Source of the DNA: Lachnospiraceae bacterium
Lineage (GTDB): Bacteria; Bacillota; Clostridia; Lachnospirales; Lachnospiraceae
Direction of reading: 5' to 3'
Assembly: GCA_900168235.1 (NCBI GenBank)
Contig: FUZG01000005.1
Coordinates: forward strand, 1-64,000
DNA length: 64,000 nucleotides
Of the stretch, positions 49,130 to 58,150 are shown piece by piece. Below the pieces are notes generated by a model that saw only the letters and a program-made list of their open reading frames with translations, was not told the DNA's origin and did no database searches. Every line of letters starts with the position of its first letter. Position 1 is the first letter of the stretch. The position numbers and the translations under genes were made by a program.

Positions 49130-50533
49130 TTAATACGCATTTTTATTGATAAGTCCCTTAAATACCGTAAGGAACATGATCTTTATGTCAAAGCTCATTG
49201 TCCAGTTTTCTATGTAGTAAAGGTCATATTCCACACGCATACGGATCGAGGTGTTTCCTCTGAGTCCGTTTACCTGCGCCCATCCGGTGAGTCCCGGCCG
49301 AACCTGGTGCTTTATCATGTAACGCGGGATTTCTTCCTTAAACTTTTCTACAAACTGAGGACGCTCCGGTCTCGGTCCCACGATGGACATATCTCCCCTA
49401 AGGATATTAAAGAGCTGGGGAAGTTCATCCATACTGGTTCTTCTGAGGAGTTTTCCGATACCTGTGACTCTCGGATCATTCGGAGTAGTCCAGCCCTTCT
49501 GTTCCTGAGAAGGCTTCTGTACTTCCATGGTACGGAATTTATACATCATAAACGGTCTGTTATGCAGTCCCACACGTTCCTGCTTAAATATCACAGGACC
49601 TTTGGATGATATACGTATCGCTATCACCGAAAACAGCATGATAGGCGAAAAGATCACTATCATAACAAGTGATCCGATAATATCTACTATACGCTTAGCT
49701 ACAAAATTAAACGTGTTTGTAAGGGGCACATGACGGATATTTATGATAGGCAGTCCGTCAAGATCCTCCATATATGGCTTTGATGGGATAACACGGTTAT
49801 AGTCGGGAACGAACTGGGTATGCACGCCTGATTTTTCGCAGAGCGCTACGATCTTTTCCAGCTTACCGTACTCGCTAAGAGGAAGTGTTATGGCGATCTC
49901 ATCCAGATGATTTTCCGGAAGGATGTACTCAAGATTTCCGATGGTTCCGAGAACCTTGATTCCCTTGTAGACCGTACCCGCTTTTACCTTATCATCAAGG
50001 ATACCCCTGATAACGTATCCCCACTGGGGATTAAGGCGCAGTTTATTTATATAACTCTCTGCAGCACTTGAATAACCTACCAGAAGAACAAATTTCCGAT
50101 TGAACCCGCGTCTCCTGAAGTAACGCAGTATCAGACGTATGACATTTCTGAATATAGTCGTGAGCAGGATATTTATACCATAGAAATAAACGATCATTTC
50201 ACGGGAGAAATGATCCTGGTGCATTACATACAATGAAACAACAAATATCAGTGCTCCTACCGTGTTTGCTCTTATGATATTGTAAAATTCCCGCTTTCGT
50301 CCCGATGCCCTTTTTGAATCGTATAAACTGAATACACTATAAAGGATCAGGTATCCGATCACCAGGAAGGGAAGCGCCATCATATACATCCGATAGGGCA
50401 GATGCAGGATGGACTGGTCTTCCCATGGCGACAGGAACTTTGCTGCGTATGCAAGATTATATGAACCGGCAATGACAAGAGCATCCAAAACTACATGAAG
50501 CCGGTTGAAAATCCTCTGATTATCCTTGATCAA
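49130..50533 (-). CDS. Polyprenyl glycosylphosphotransferase (priming enzyme)
   Basis: A 467-residue membrane enzyme that starts polysaccharide assembly by moving a sugar-1-phosphate onto undecaprenyl phosphate. The N-terminal half has about four TM helices (15-125) and a Rossmann-like CoA-binding-type domain (about 135-245). A fifth membrane segment (about 280-305) leads to the catalytic domain with VIFKQERVGLHNRPFMMYKFRTM near 316, TSMDELPQLFNILRGDMS near 370 (Asp-Glu pair) and GPRPERPQF near 390. This matches the WcaJ/WbaP/CpsE group. TTG start behind AGGTGAG. The sugar (glucose, galactose or N-acetyl amino sugar) cannot be told. Confidence 0.95.
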   Translation of the reverse strand: MIKDNQRIFNRLHVVLDALVIAGSYNLAYAAKFLSPWEDQSILHLPYRMYMMALPFLVIGYLILYSVFSLYDSKRASGRKREFYNIIRANTVGALIFVVSLYVMHQDHFSREMIVYFYGINILLTTIFRNVIRLILRYFRRRGFNRKFVLLVGYSSAAESYINKLRLNPQWGYVIRGILDDKVKAGTVYKGIKVLGTIGNLEYILPENHLDEIAITLPLSEYGKLEKIVALCEKSGVHTQFVPDYNRVIPSKPYMEDLDGLPIINIRHVPLTNTFNFVAKRIVDIIGSLVMIVIFSPIMLFSVIAIRISSKGPVIFKQERVGLHNRPFMMYKFRTMEVQKPSQEQKGWTTPNDPRVTGIGKLLRRTSMDELPQLFNILRGDMSIVGPRPERPQFVEKFKEEIPRYMIKHQVRPGLTGWAQVNGLRGNTSIRMRVEYDLYYIENWTMSFDIKIMFLTVFKGLINKNAY

Positions 50534-50633
50534 AGTTTCTCACCTGTGTTTCCACACATTATCCGTATGCATAAGTCCACACGGAATCAGTATTGTTTTA
50601 TTTGGAAATTTTCATTCTTATACTGCTGAAATT

Positions 50634-51596
50634 TCAGAAAATATCTGTGAACCGGCGTATAGCATTGAACCAGAGTTCCAGCTGGATACGGACATAGTTA
50701 CCGAAATTTCTCGATGAATACGGGTATTTCCTGCTCTCACGGCAGAGGAGATATCCTCTCTTTATTCCTGAGAGATATGGTCTTCCGTATCCTTTTATGA
50801 TAAAGAAGAGTGCCTTTACGCCAAAACCAAAGAGCAGAAAAGGCAGATTCAATATAATCTGAATAGTCGGCATGTTTTTCATGACAACGTACATATTGTT
50901 TCTTGCTGAGATACGTACCTTGAAATCATTGTATCTGGAACCTGTTGTTCCGGATCCCATGTGCCATACCACAGCCTCAGGCTCGTAAACATTCCTGTAG
51001 CCCATGATGCGGGCTCTGTATCCTATATCAACGTCTTCGAGATAAGCGAAGTGAAATTCATCAAACCAGCCGATCTCGTCAAGGATCTTCCTGCTGTAGA
51101 TGGCTGCGCCTCCGCAGGATGCAAATACATCACATTTCTTTGTGTAACGGCTGCTCTTTTTTCCTTTTCCTCTGGCGAAAGCCCATCCCCAGGCGCTGTA
51201 GAGGTCGCCTGCTCCGTCGATCCTGTCAGGGAACTTCATCTGGAGCATCTTTGCCGATACGGAAAAAATAGAATCGCTCTCTTTTATCGCTTCCGCCATC
51301 TTACGGACAAATGCCGGATCTGCTGTTGTATCATTATTAAGAAGCAGGACATACGGGGTTTTTGAAGCTTTTATACCCTCGTTCACTGCTCTTGAAAATC
51401 CAAAATTATCTGCTAAACGGATAAGCTTTGCTTCCGGATATTCCTTTTCAACTATGTCATCGCTGCCGTCATCAGAATGATTATCAACCACGATGAGATC
51501 GTACTCCATGAAATCCTGTTTTCTAAGGGAATCAAGGCACGGTCGGATGCAGTCTGCTCCTTTGTAATTTGGAATGATCACTGTTACCTGGTTCAT
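50634..51596 (-). CDS. Family-2 glycosyltransferase
   Basis: A 320-residue GT-A enzyme of the rhamnosyltransferase (WbbL-like) subgroup. VTVIIPNYKGADCIRPCLDSL at the N-terminus, VVDNHSDDGSDDIV near 35, NFGFSRAVNEGI near 63, LLLNNDTTADPAFV near 82 (DxD-type NDT) and FDEFHFAYLEDVDIGYRA near 175 (catalytic acid) are all present. A hydrophobic C-terminal stretch (about 240-265) may bind the membrane. It lies 30 nt after the neighbouring glycosyltransferase in the cluster. Confidence 0.92.
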   Translation of the reverse strand: MNQVTVIIPNYKGADCIRPCLDSLRKQDFMEYDLIVVDNHSDDGSDDIVEKEYPEAKLIRLADNFGFSRAVNEGIKASKTPYVLLLNNDTTADPAFVRKMAEAIKESDSIFSVSAKMLQMKFPDRIDGAGDLYSAWGWAFARGKGKKSSRYTKKCDVFASCGGAAIYSRKILDEIGWFDEFHFAYLEDVDIGYRARIMGYRNVYEPEAVVWHMGSGTTGSRYNDFKVRISARNNMYVVMKNMPTIQIILNLPFLLFGFGVKALFFIIKGYGRPYLSGIKRGYLLCRESRKYPYSSRNFGNYVRIQLELWFNAIRRFTDIF

Positions 51597-51625
51597 GTTT
51601 ATTCCTTAAAGAGCCTCGCAGATGC

Positions 51626-52996
51626 TTACTGCGTCAGCTTAAAATTTATTGTAGGATCGATCACGACCCTGTATCCACGTTTACGGATCTCGTCGCACAT
51701 TTCCATCGAATCGCCTGTAATGCAGTCAGCAAGCTCCGAACGGATGACGCAGGCGTGACGGCTTACAGCCTCGGTATCTCTGGTCATCGATGCGCGATGC
51801 ATGTCTCCCGAAAACCTGAAGTCCATTTTACCATAAAGGGACACTCTTCTGCCACCTGTAACCCTTTCGTAGCCGTTGCAGATGGTCCTGCCTGTGCGTC
51901 CGATGATACGGGCTCCTACGATCCCCACATCCGGTCTCACAAAGTAACCGCTGAGAGCGCGCTCAAAGTCAGCAGATAAGGGGCAGAGCCTGTCGTCCAC
52001 AAGGAGCACATACTTCTCCTTATCAATGACTGTATTTGAATAATCCGCGTGATAAAAGCCTCTGTGGTCGGTATCACGGACCACAACATCTTTATATCCC
52101 TTTGAGATAAAGAAATCCTGAAGCGCTTTTCTGCCGTTCTCATAGGCATAGAGCTTGCTCTCCGGATTATCCGCCGTAGAATTTATGGACACTCTCCAGT
52201 GGTAAAGGACTTCCGGGATATGTGCAATTTTTTCCTCATCCATTCCATCTGTGAGTCTCAGGATAAAGTCATAGTCCTGCGCTCCGTCATATTCACTGCG
52301 GAATCCTGTCTTGACAGCAAGCTCACGCTTCACTGCGAGGAAATGGCAGATGTAGTTATTGCTGTAGAGTAGATCCAGATTAAAGTCAGGCTTCCTGTTC
52401 GGACGGAAGAAACGGTCTGTTCTTGCATCATACTTATCTTCATCCGTATAAATGACATAAGCCCCGTGAACAGCTTCCTCTGCGATCCTTGAAAGAGCTG
52501 TGGGCTCAAGGAAATCATCATGATCAAGAAGCGCGATATAATTTCCCTTTGCGAGAGCCAATGCTTCGTTGGTGTTGCCTGATATGCCGAGATTTTCCGG
52601 AAGGCGCTTGTACACGATAGGAAGTCCCGCATCGGGATCAGCCATATATGTATTAACTACAGCTTCTGTATCCTGACCTTTTCCTGCATCGACTATGATA
52701 AGCTCATAATTTCCATAGGTCTGACGTGCGACCGAATCCAAGAGATGTGCAAAGTCATCAGGGTCCGGATCACATGCAGGTACAAGGATACTTATCTTTA
52801 TGCTGCCTCCGATGATCTCATTTTCCCTTAAGAGCTCCGAGGTTTCACGGTTACAGCGCATTTCCTCCGCATATTCCCTGTCTGCCAGCGTTTCGCTGAT
52901 ACCTTCGACTGCACGGAAAACGGTTTTTTCGATACCGTTTCTCTCTGCATATGACTTAAGTTTTCTTAAATGCTTCCTGACTGAATCAAGATCCAT
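51626..52996 (-). CDS. Family-2 glycosyltransferase with reduced second domain
   Basis: A 456-residue protein. A helical N-terminus (about 1-65) precedes a full GT-A domain (about 66-300) with ISILVPACDPDPDDF, NLGISGNTNEALALA near 137, LLDHDDFLEPTAL near 158 (DxD) and FRSEYDGAQDYDFILRLTD near 225. The remaining 150 residues resemble the second GT domain of the protein at 61933 but lack its opening nucleotide-binding block, keeping only a region like VDDRLCPLSADFERALSGYF. So this looks like a shortened paralog of that tandem enzyme, probably with one active site. No Shine-Dalgarno is certain. Function: adds a sugar to the growing glycan. Confidence 0.88.
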   Translation of the reverse strand: MDLDSVRKHLRKLKSYAERNGIEKTVFRAVEGISETLADREYAEEMRCNRETSELLRENEIIGGSIKISILVPACDPDPDDFAHLLDSVARQTYGNYELIIVDAGKGQDTEAVVNTYMADPDAGLPIVYKRLPENLGISGNTNEALALAKGNYIALLDHDDFLEPTALSRIAEEAVHGAYVIYTDEDKYDARTDRFFRPNRKPDFNLDLLYSNNYICHFLAVKRELAVKTGFRSEYDGAQDYDFILRLTDGMDEEKIAHIPEVLYHWRVSINSTADNPESKLYAYENGRKALQDFFISKGYKDVVVRDTDHRGFYHADYSNTVIDKEKYVLLVDDRLCPLSADFERALSGYFVRPDVGIVGARIIGRTGRTICNGYERVTGGRRVSLYGKMDFRFSGDMHRASMTRDTEAVSRHACVIRSELADCITGDSMEMCDEIRKRGYRVVIDPTINFKLTQ

Positions 52997-53025
52997 AACA
53001 TTCTCCCGTGTTTTTATACGCTTTA

Positions 53026-53421
53026 TCAGCTGAGACGGTCTCTCTTACAGAGTTCATCCATTTCTTCTGTGCTGAGTTCTGCAAATTCTCTGGGACGCAC
53101 AGTTCTGTCATCCACGTAAAATCCTTTTTTGCCTGCCCAGGGCTTTCCGAAGATTATCTCATCAAAAGGAATGTCCCATTTTTTCAGCCAGTCTATCATT
53201 ACCGGTGCGGTATTGGCATTGATGAGTCCAAGGTTATTTTCGTAGGTGCGCATATTTCTGCTGGAGCAGATTATGATGCGGGCGCCCTCTTTTTTATATT
53301 CACGGATCTTGTCTGCGACTTCGGGATAGGGGATCAGATCCTCATATTTTTCATCCGGCTTTTTTACAGGGCAGATAGTTCCGTCTACGTCAAAAACAAA
53401 TGTATAATCTTCGTACTTCAA
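53026..53421 (-). CDS. HAD-superfamily phosphatase of capsule-type clusters
   Basis: A 131-residue small HAD hydrolase. Motif I FVFDVDGTI near 9 (nucleophile Asp and second Asp), motif II IICSSRNMRTYENNLG near 50, a Lys in FGKPWAGKKG near 92, and motif IV YVDDRTVRP near 102 are all in place. Capless members of this kind occur beside sugar-phosphate or nucleotidyl transferase genes in capsule loci. It follows directly after the kinase-like gene at 53448 (26 nt), so the pair may act on the same small phosphate compound. TTG start at 53421 behind AAGGAG. Confidence 0.85.
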   Translation of the reverse strand: MKYEDYTFVFDVDGTICPVKKPDEKYEDLIPYPEVADKIREYKKEGARIIICSSRNMRTYENNLGLINANTAPVMIDWLKKWDIPFDEIIFGKPWAGKKGFYVDDRTVRPREFAELSTEEMDELCKRDRLS

Positions 53422-53447
53422 AAAAACTCCTTCTCAAACACTGATGT

Positions 53448-54896
53448 TTACTGCTTTATCTCCTGCATTATGCGTATCGCATTGAGCACAAATGCAAGCA
53501 CTTTATTGGGTCTGTCCATATGGAGCGGGAGCATGGACAGGAAAAGCGAACACTCAAAGAGCCTTATCATCCTGAAATCAATTCCGAGCTCTTCAAGTTT
53601 TTTCCTGAACGCTTCTTTATAGGCATGATTATCCCCGTCGATCCTTAAGTTCAGGTTCATGCCTTCATCCACTGAAATCTCATATAAACCGCTGTTCATG
53701 AAATCATATGAACCGCAGATAGAATGTGAAAGCTTCGCTATATCATAGGCAGGATCCGTAAAGAGTTCATCCTTACTCTCCGCGCCCTTGGGGTCGATGA
53801 ACCGCATGAGGTTCACTTCTGATGAATACAGGATATTTGAAAAACAAAGATCTCCGTGTCCAACAACTTCCACTATATTTTCATTATTTTTCCCGATCAA
53901 ACGATCGTAAAGCGCGATATATTCATTTACGATCTGATCGATTCCGTTGAAACGTGTTCCTGAACGGAGCATGGCATCGAGCTTCGGATATTCGGGATGA
54001 CGCTTTAATTCTGCGGTCCTGCTCAGAACCTTATCGATGTAAAGTTCTTTTCTCCTGCCGTAAAATGCTTCCCAGGATACGGGCCTCGCATCTCTTGATC
54101 CTATGAAACGGAAAAGGTTTCCGAGTATGCGGTCAAATTCCTCAAGGGATATGGCGCCATGGACATAACGTATCGCAAGGTCTGTCATATGCATGCGTTC
54201 CATGGTATATGATGCCGCGCCTTTTTCCTCTTTATAGTCATAGGGCTCCACAAACCAGTACTTCATGTGGTCAGGGAGAAGGTGGTAAAAACTGTACTCC
54301 GCGTGAATCTTTTTGCAGTTTGTGCTGGTTTTTACAACGTTATATTCATCGCCTGCAACGGAGTTAAAAAATCTCGCTTCAAATCCACTGGTAATAAAGC
54401 TCAGGAACGCATCCCTGCCTGAAATATCCGCAAATGCATCTGCCTCGATCTCAGTATCGTCCTCAGTTGCTGCCCGAACAGCATCAGTAGAATCCGCTTC
54501 ATCCATCATTTCTTCCCAACTTTCGATATCAGGAAACAGGACTGCTGCGGTCTTTATGTCGTCCTTCACGATGAAGCGCTCTCTTATATGCACGGCTTTC
54601 CTCAAGAGCAGACGGAACTCCGCAGGGTTCACTACTGCACAATCGGAAAAAATATGTACAACGGGAGTTTTGGGCGAAAAGGATGATAACTCCGGCTCAT
54701 GATCTGCATCCAAAAGCCAGAACTTAGTCCTTATGCCATTTTTTTCAAGCTGAGGATCTTCCACATGATGCTCAGCTATCTCCCGAAGGCTCTTTCTCTT
54801 ATATATTGTATTTCCAAAGCTGTTTCCGCCGGTGATACCGCGGATCTCATACCCCGGTTTCTTTCTGTCATCATAGATCACAAAGACGTTTTTCAT
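53448..54896 (-). CDS. Capsule-cluster protein with aminoglycoside/choline-kinase-like domain
   Basis: A 482-residue soluble protein. The N-terminal third (about 1-165) is not recognised. The C-terminal part has the Brenner motif of the phosphotransferase (APH/ChoK) fold, VVGHGDLCFSNILY near 345, with the catalytic Asp and Asn, and RFIDPKGAESKDELFTDPAYDIAKL near 370 with the metal-binding Asp. The usual N-terminal ATP-binding lobe may lie in 175-260 (YSFYHLLPDHMKYWFVEPY, TMERMHM). It may phosphorylate a sugar, choline-like headgroup or polyol used to decorate the polymer; the adjacent HAD phosphatase fits this. Substrate unknown. Confidence 0.75.
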   Translation of the reverse strand: MKNVFVIYDDRKKPGYEIRGITGGNSFGNTIYKRKSLREIAEHHVEDPQLEKNGIRTKFWLLDADHEPELSSFSPKTPVVHIFSDCAVVNPAEFRLLLRKAVHIRERFIVKDDIKTAAVLFPDIESWEEMMDEADSTDAVRAATEDDTEIEADAFADISGRDAFLSFITSGFEARFFNSVAGDEYNVVKTSTNCKKIHAEYSFYHLLPDHMKYWFVEPYDYKEEKGAASYTMERMHMTDLAIRYVHGAISLEEFDRILGNLFRFIGSRDARPVSWEAFYGRRKELYIDKVLSRTAELKRHPEYPKLDAMLRSGTRFNGIDQIVNEYIALYDRLIGKNNENIVEVVGHGDLCFSNILYSSEVNLMRFIDPKGAESKDELFTDPAYDIAKLSHSICGSYDFMNSGLYEISVDEGMNLNLRIDGDNHAYKEAFRKKLEELGIDFRMIRLFECSLFLSMLPLHMDRPNKVLAFVLNAIRIMQEIKQ

Positions 54897-54926
54897 CTTT
54901 TTCTCACACTCCTGTGATTTTTACGA

Positions 54927-55685
54927 TCATTTTGTACCGTGCTTTACGAGAGCTGCGATCATTGAAAGGATCATTGCCACAGCGATCAGCACAACTGCCA
55001 CCATATGGTAAAAGTTTCCAAGGGAACTGGTTCCTGCCATAAAAATGGAATTTATGTAGGAATTGAAATCCTGAATATTGAACAGGCTTCCAAGAATGGC
55101 TGCACAATTACGAAGCGCCATAAACTCCGCTCCCCATCCGATAAAGGACGCGAGCAGTATCATAGGGCTTCTTCCGCTTATAAGCCTGCGTGCAAAATGA
55201 TACCATTCATCGGCGCCGTCAAGTGCTGCGAGCACAGCCATGGCTCTCTCTGACTTTTTATGAGTCACGAGATACCTATTCATAAAACGGTATGAGGGCG
55301 CAAATGACAGATATACAAACAGCATTATAAGCAGGCACAGAAACAGCATTGCAGGGAACACGTTCAGCCTTCCCATGAAAAAGAGCTCGAAAGGCAGGAT
55401 TATCGCAAGAAGCGCCGTTGTGTCAAAAAAGCGGTCCATTATCACACTGAGGACGCCGGTTTTTACGGATCCCGTCATGTGAAAGACCGCTCCTACCCTG
55501 TAGATCTCGCCAAGCTTAAAGGGAATGACGAGATTTATAAATGTTGTTCTGAAATAGAGAAAAAGCACATCCACGAAGGCGAGCTTTTTCTCTTCCATGA
55601 GCACCAGATAAAACCTTATGAACTTTGCAATGTGGGCTGCTCCGAAAAATATAAGGAACAGCGCCGCCTCTGCCATAGTTATCAT
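54927..55685 (-). CDS. LPG-synthase-TM/UPF0104-type membrane protein
   Basis: A 252-residue polytopic membrane protein with about six TM segments. RTTFINLVIPFKLGEIYRVGAVF near 46 is the signature of the lysylphosphatidylglycerol-synthase membrane domain (AglD/UPF0104, flippase-like) family, followed by DRFFDTTALL near 85. Family members lie in glycan clusters and may flip or assist lipid-linked sugars. The length is somewhat shorter than the usual 300-330 residues, so the N-terminal helix may be missing. The ATG overlaps the stop of the upstream glycosyltransferase by 4 nt and sits behind GGAGGAG. Confidence 0.8.
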   Translation of the reverse strand: MITMAEAALFLIFFGAAHIAKFIRFYLVLMEEKKLAFVDVLFLYFRTTFINLVIPFKLGEIYRVGAVFHMTGSVKTGVLSVIMDRFFDTTALLAIILPFELFFMGRLNVFPAMLFLCLLIMLFVYLSFAPSYRFMNRYLVTHKKSERAMAVLAALDGADEWYHFARRLISGRSPMILLASFIGWGAEFMALRNCAAILGSLFNIQDFNSYINSIFMAGTSSLGNFYHMVAVVLIAVAMILSMIAALVKHGTK

Positions 55686-56473
55686 TCGGTTATCTCCTCC
55701 GCCTGATAAGACTCAACTACCTTTGTCCTGTATTCACCGCGGATGGTAGTAGGACAGTCAACATAATTAAAGAGCATTTTCAGAACTTTGATTGCCTGTG
55801 ATGTCATCTTTACGTTTGAAACCTGATCTGTCTCTCTCCAGGAAATAGGGAAGAAACGGCAGGTCTGATTGTAAAATCTGAGAGCCATGACCATGCAGTA
55901 GTTAAATGTAAGGTCATCAGGAAATCTCTCATAGAATCCGTCTTTCAGCATGGACACCTGGTACATATTGAGTCCGCTTCCGAGGTCGAATACTCTCTGA
56001 CGGATAGCTGCTGCAAAGAGGAAGTCATAAACTACATTTCCAAATGTGCGGAAAAGTGAATATCCTTCAAGTCTGGAGCCCAGCATGAATCTTGCACCGA
56101 GAACACAGTCATAGGCTCTGTAGAGCTTTTTCTTAAGAACCGGAAGAAAGTCACGGATATTTCCCTGATCATCTCCGTGAAGGACAATGATATCATCGAA
56201 GTGATGCTTTACCGCATAACCGAAGGCAACCTTGTGTGAGCCTCCGAGTCCGTAATTATCAGCATTTCTAAGAAGATGGAGCGGAATTTCAGGATGATCT
56301 GCCTTGAAATCGAGAACTGCTTTTTCTGTATTATCTGTACTGCGGTTATTGACCACGATCACCTCAGTGATGTACTGCATGACTTCGTGATCCAACTGTG
56401 AAAGTACCCTTACGATCTGGTTTTCGCAGTTATAAGCAGGGATGAATAACAGTATTTTGTCCTTTTTTTCCAT
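55682..56473 (-). CDS. Family-2 glycosyltransferase, DPM/DPG synthase-like
   Basis: A 263-residue GT-A enzyme. LLFIPAYNCENQIVRVLSQL near 7, VVNNRSTDNTEKAV near 42, NYGLGGSHKVAFGYA near 73, VLHGDDQGNIRDFL near 98 (DDQG as DxD) and FDLGSGLNMYQVS near 168 match polyprenyl-phosphate sugar transferases, which charge undecaprenyl phosphate with one sugar. With the LPG-synthase-like membrane protein and GtrA it may form a sugar side-branch system. The ATG at 56473 has GGAAGAAGG directly upstream. Confidence 0.9.
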   Translation of the reverse strand: MEKKDKILLFIPAYNCENQIVRVLSQLDHEVMQYITEVIVVNNRSTDNTEKAVLDFKADHPEIPLHLLRNADNYGLGGSHKVAFGYAVKHHFDDIIVLHGDDQGNIRDFLPVLKKKLYRAYDCVLGARFMLGSRLEGYSLFRTFGNVVYDFLFAAAIRQRVFDLGSGLNMYQVSMLKDGFYERFPDDLTFNYCMVMALRFYNQTCRFFPISWRETDQVSNVKMTSQAIKVLKMLFNYVDCPTTIRGEYRTKVVESYQAEEITE

Positions 56474-56501
56474 GTCCTTCTTCCTTTCTTTGTGCTTATT
56501 A

Positions 56502-57611
56502 TCATTGACCCTCATAATTTACAGGTTCAAAAATTTGTCCAGTTCGGTAGTCGGTGATGCTGGGGTCAAGCCTCGTCTCCGCAAAGTATGCAGAGTTTAT
56601 CCCGGCATCTGTTCCTACTGCGTTCAGGGCTTCCTGATCGTAGTGATAGGTGTCTATCATGTGATCACTAAGTGCCGAGAACATCGTCGATACCAGTACG
56701 AATCTGGGGTCTGTCCTGCAGAGCTCTGTCTGCACGTCAAGTATCCGTGAATATGCATCAGGATCAGTATTTGTAGCACCGATCCTTATCATCAAAAATT
56801 TGTCGATTCCGCAGTAAAACATCTTGCTCGAAAATACATTTATATCCGCAAGATACTGCTCTGTGGAAATACCCTCGATAACATCATTTTCGCCCTGCAA
56901 AAATACAAGGAACTGGTTTCGGACTTCATAGCCGTTTTCCTTGAGCCATGTCTTGGCATTGAGATATCTGGTCTTTACGTCCTCACCCACTGCGTCAGTC
57001 GCCCAGTATGTGGAGGGTGTTCCGCCTTTTGACGCAGAAACCGCGACTACAGGAACTCCTGTCTTTTCGTAATAAGCATTTATGAATGATGTGACCAGGG
57101 TTCCACGCTTCATGAACACGTCATTCATAACGGGCGTATTTTCATAGAAACCAAAGGGTTCTGTTATGGTATAGAGCTTTGACGGATCCGAAACTGAACG
57201 GAACTCTCCGCCTGCGCCCTCAGTCAGCGCCGGCGCCTGTGAGGCATCTCCGCCCCAGCCTGACATATTGCTCTGTCCGGCAAATACTATGAGATCGACT
57301 TTTACAGGACCTGACTCTTCCTCGTCCCTGATCTCGGTTTCTTCTGCTTTTTCAAGCTTTTTACGGATTTCAGGATCGATCTCTGCCTCATTATCAGACA
57401 CAGGTTCCATCTCAGGATCAGACACCGTTACCGTACCCGATGCAGTTGCAAGGATACTTCCCGGAACAGTACCGTTCCTTCTCGCCTTATATGCCCTGTA
57501 AAACCGCTTTGCAAAAATCCCGCCGGCGCAGACAAGACATATGAGCAACAGAATCATTATAAATAATACTGCTCTGTTTTTTCTTTTTTTATGCCTTTTC
57601 TGTCCGGTCAC
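56502..57611 (-). CDS. Membrane-anchored sialate O-acetylesterase-like (SASA) esterase
   Basis: A 369-residue protein with a basic N-terminus, one TM helix (about 13-32), a Ser/Glu-rich stalk (about 45-100) and an SGNH esterase domain of the SASA/carbohydrate-esterase-6 kind. VFAGQSNMSGWGG near 108 carries the catalytic Ser, VSASKGGTPSTYW near 190 the oxyanion Gly block, and FLQGENDVIEG near 235 the QGExD block; an Asp-His pair may lie in SDHMIDTYHYDQEAL near 320. It could remove O-acetyl groups from the surface polymer, opposing the MBOAT systems of this window. GTG start at 57611 behind AAGGA. Confidence 0.85.
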   Translation of the reverse strand: MTGQKRHKKRKNRAVLFIMILLLICLVCAGGIFAKRFYRAYKARRNGTVPGSILATASGTVTVSDPEMEPVSDNEAEIDPEIRKKLEKAEETEIRDEEESGPVKVDLIVFAGQSNMSGWGGDASQAPALTEGAGGEFRSVSDPSKLYTITEPFGFYENTPVMNDVFMKRGTLVTSFINAYYEKTGVPVVAVSASKGGTPSTYWATDAVGEDVKTRYLNAKTWLKENGYEVRNQFLVFLQGENDVIEGISTEQYLADINVFSSKMFYCGIDKFLMIRIGATNTDPDAYSRILDVQTELCRTDPRFVLVSTMFSALSDHMIDTYHYDQEALNAVGTDAGINSAYFAETRLDPSITDYRTGQIFEPVNYEGQ

Positions 57612-57621
57612 GATGATTCCT

Positions 57622-58095
57622 TCAGTCCTTCTTTTCGATAAAGATCTTTCTAGAGATAAAGTTGTAAACCATTACGATACCTGTTGCGAATATTTTTCCA
57701 ACCTGTTCCTTAAAATCAAAAAGAATACCGCTCTTAAGGATTGCAAGGCTTACATTGTCATATATTATCAGTACACCTAAAATGATTGCTTCATTAAGGA
57801 GAAGACCGATTGCGGAAAGGACTGCAAATACAATGAATTCCTTTCTCCTGTCCATATTCTCATCATGAACGAACACAAACTTCATGCTGACAATATAGTT
57901 GAATATCAAAGAGATCATGAATCCGAAGAAACCAGCCACCATAACTACCGGCTTTGAATCTCCGAATACGAATATGATCGCAGAATATACTGCAAAGTCG
58001 ATCACAAATGAAAGACCGCCAACTACGCCAAAACGCAGAATCTGCTGAATAAGTGAAGGTTTTGCTGATTCCGTTGATTTCAATGTCATTTCCAT
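57622..58095 (-). CDS. GtrA-family membrane protein
   Basis: A 157-residue protein with four TM helices (about 18-40, 48-70, 85-108, 125-148). QILRFGVVGGLSFVIDFAVY near 18 and NYIVSMKFVF near 66 are GtrA signatures. GtrA proteins are thought to move or stabilise undecaprenyl-phosphate-linked sugars; they often pair with DPM-like transferases, as with 58151 immediately upstream. GAGGATATT precedes the ATG. Confidence 0.92.
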   Translation of the reverse strand: MEMTLKSTESAKPSLIQQILRFGVVGGLSFVIDFAVYSAIIFVFGDSKPVVMVAGFFGFMISLIFNYIVSMKFVFVHDENMDRRKEFIVFAVLSAIGLLLNEAIILGVLIIYDNVSLAILKSGILFDFKEQVGKIFATGIVMVYNFISRKIFIEKKD

Positions 58096-58150
58096 AATAT
58101 CCTCATAAACTTTCTAAAAAACACTGAACCTACTGCTACGTTTCTTTAAT

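Noticed and set aside
54927-55685. Truncated pseudogene of an LPG synthase
   Set aside because: The gene has a good ribosome site, is coupled to its neighbour and has no frame disruption; members lacking the catalytic domain are common in glycan clusters.
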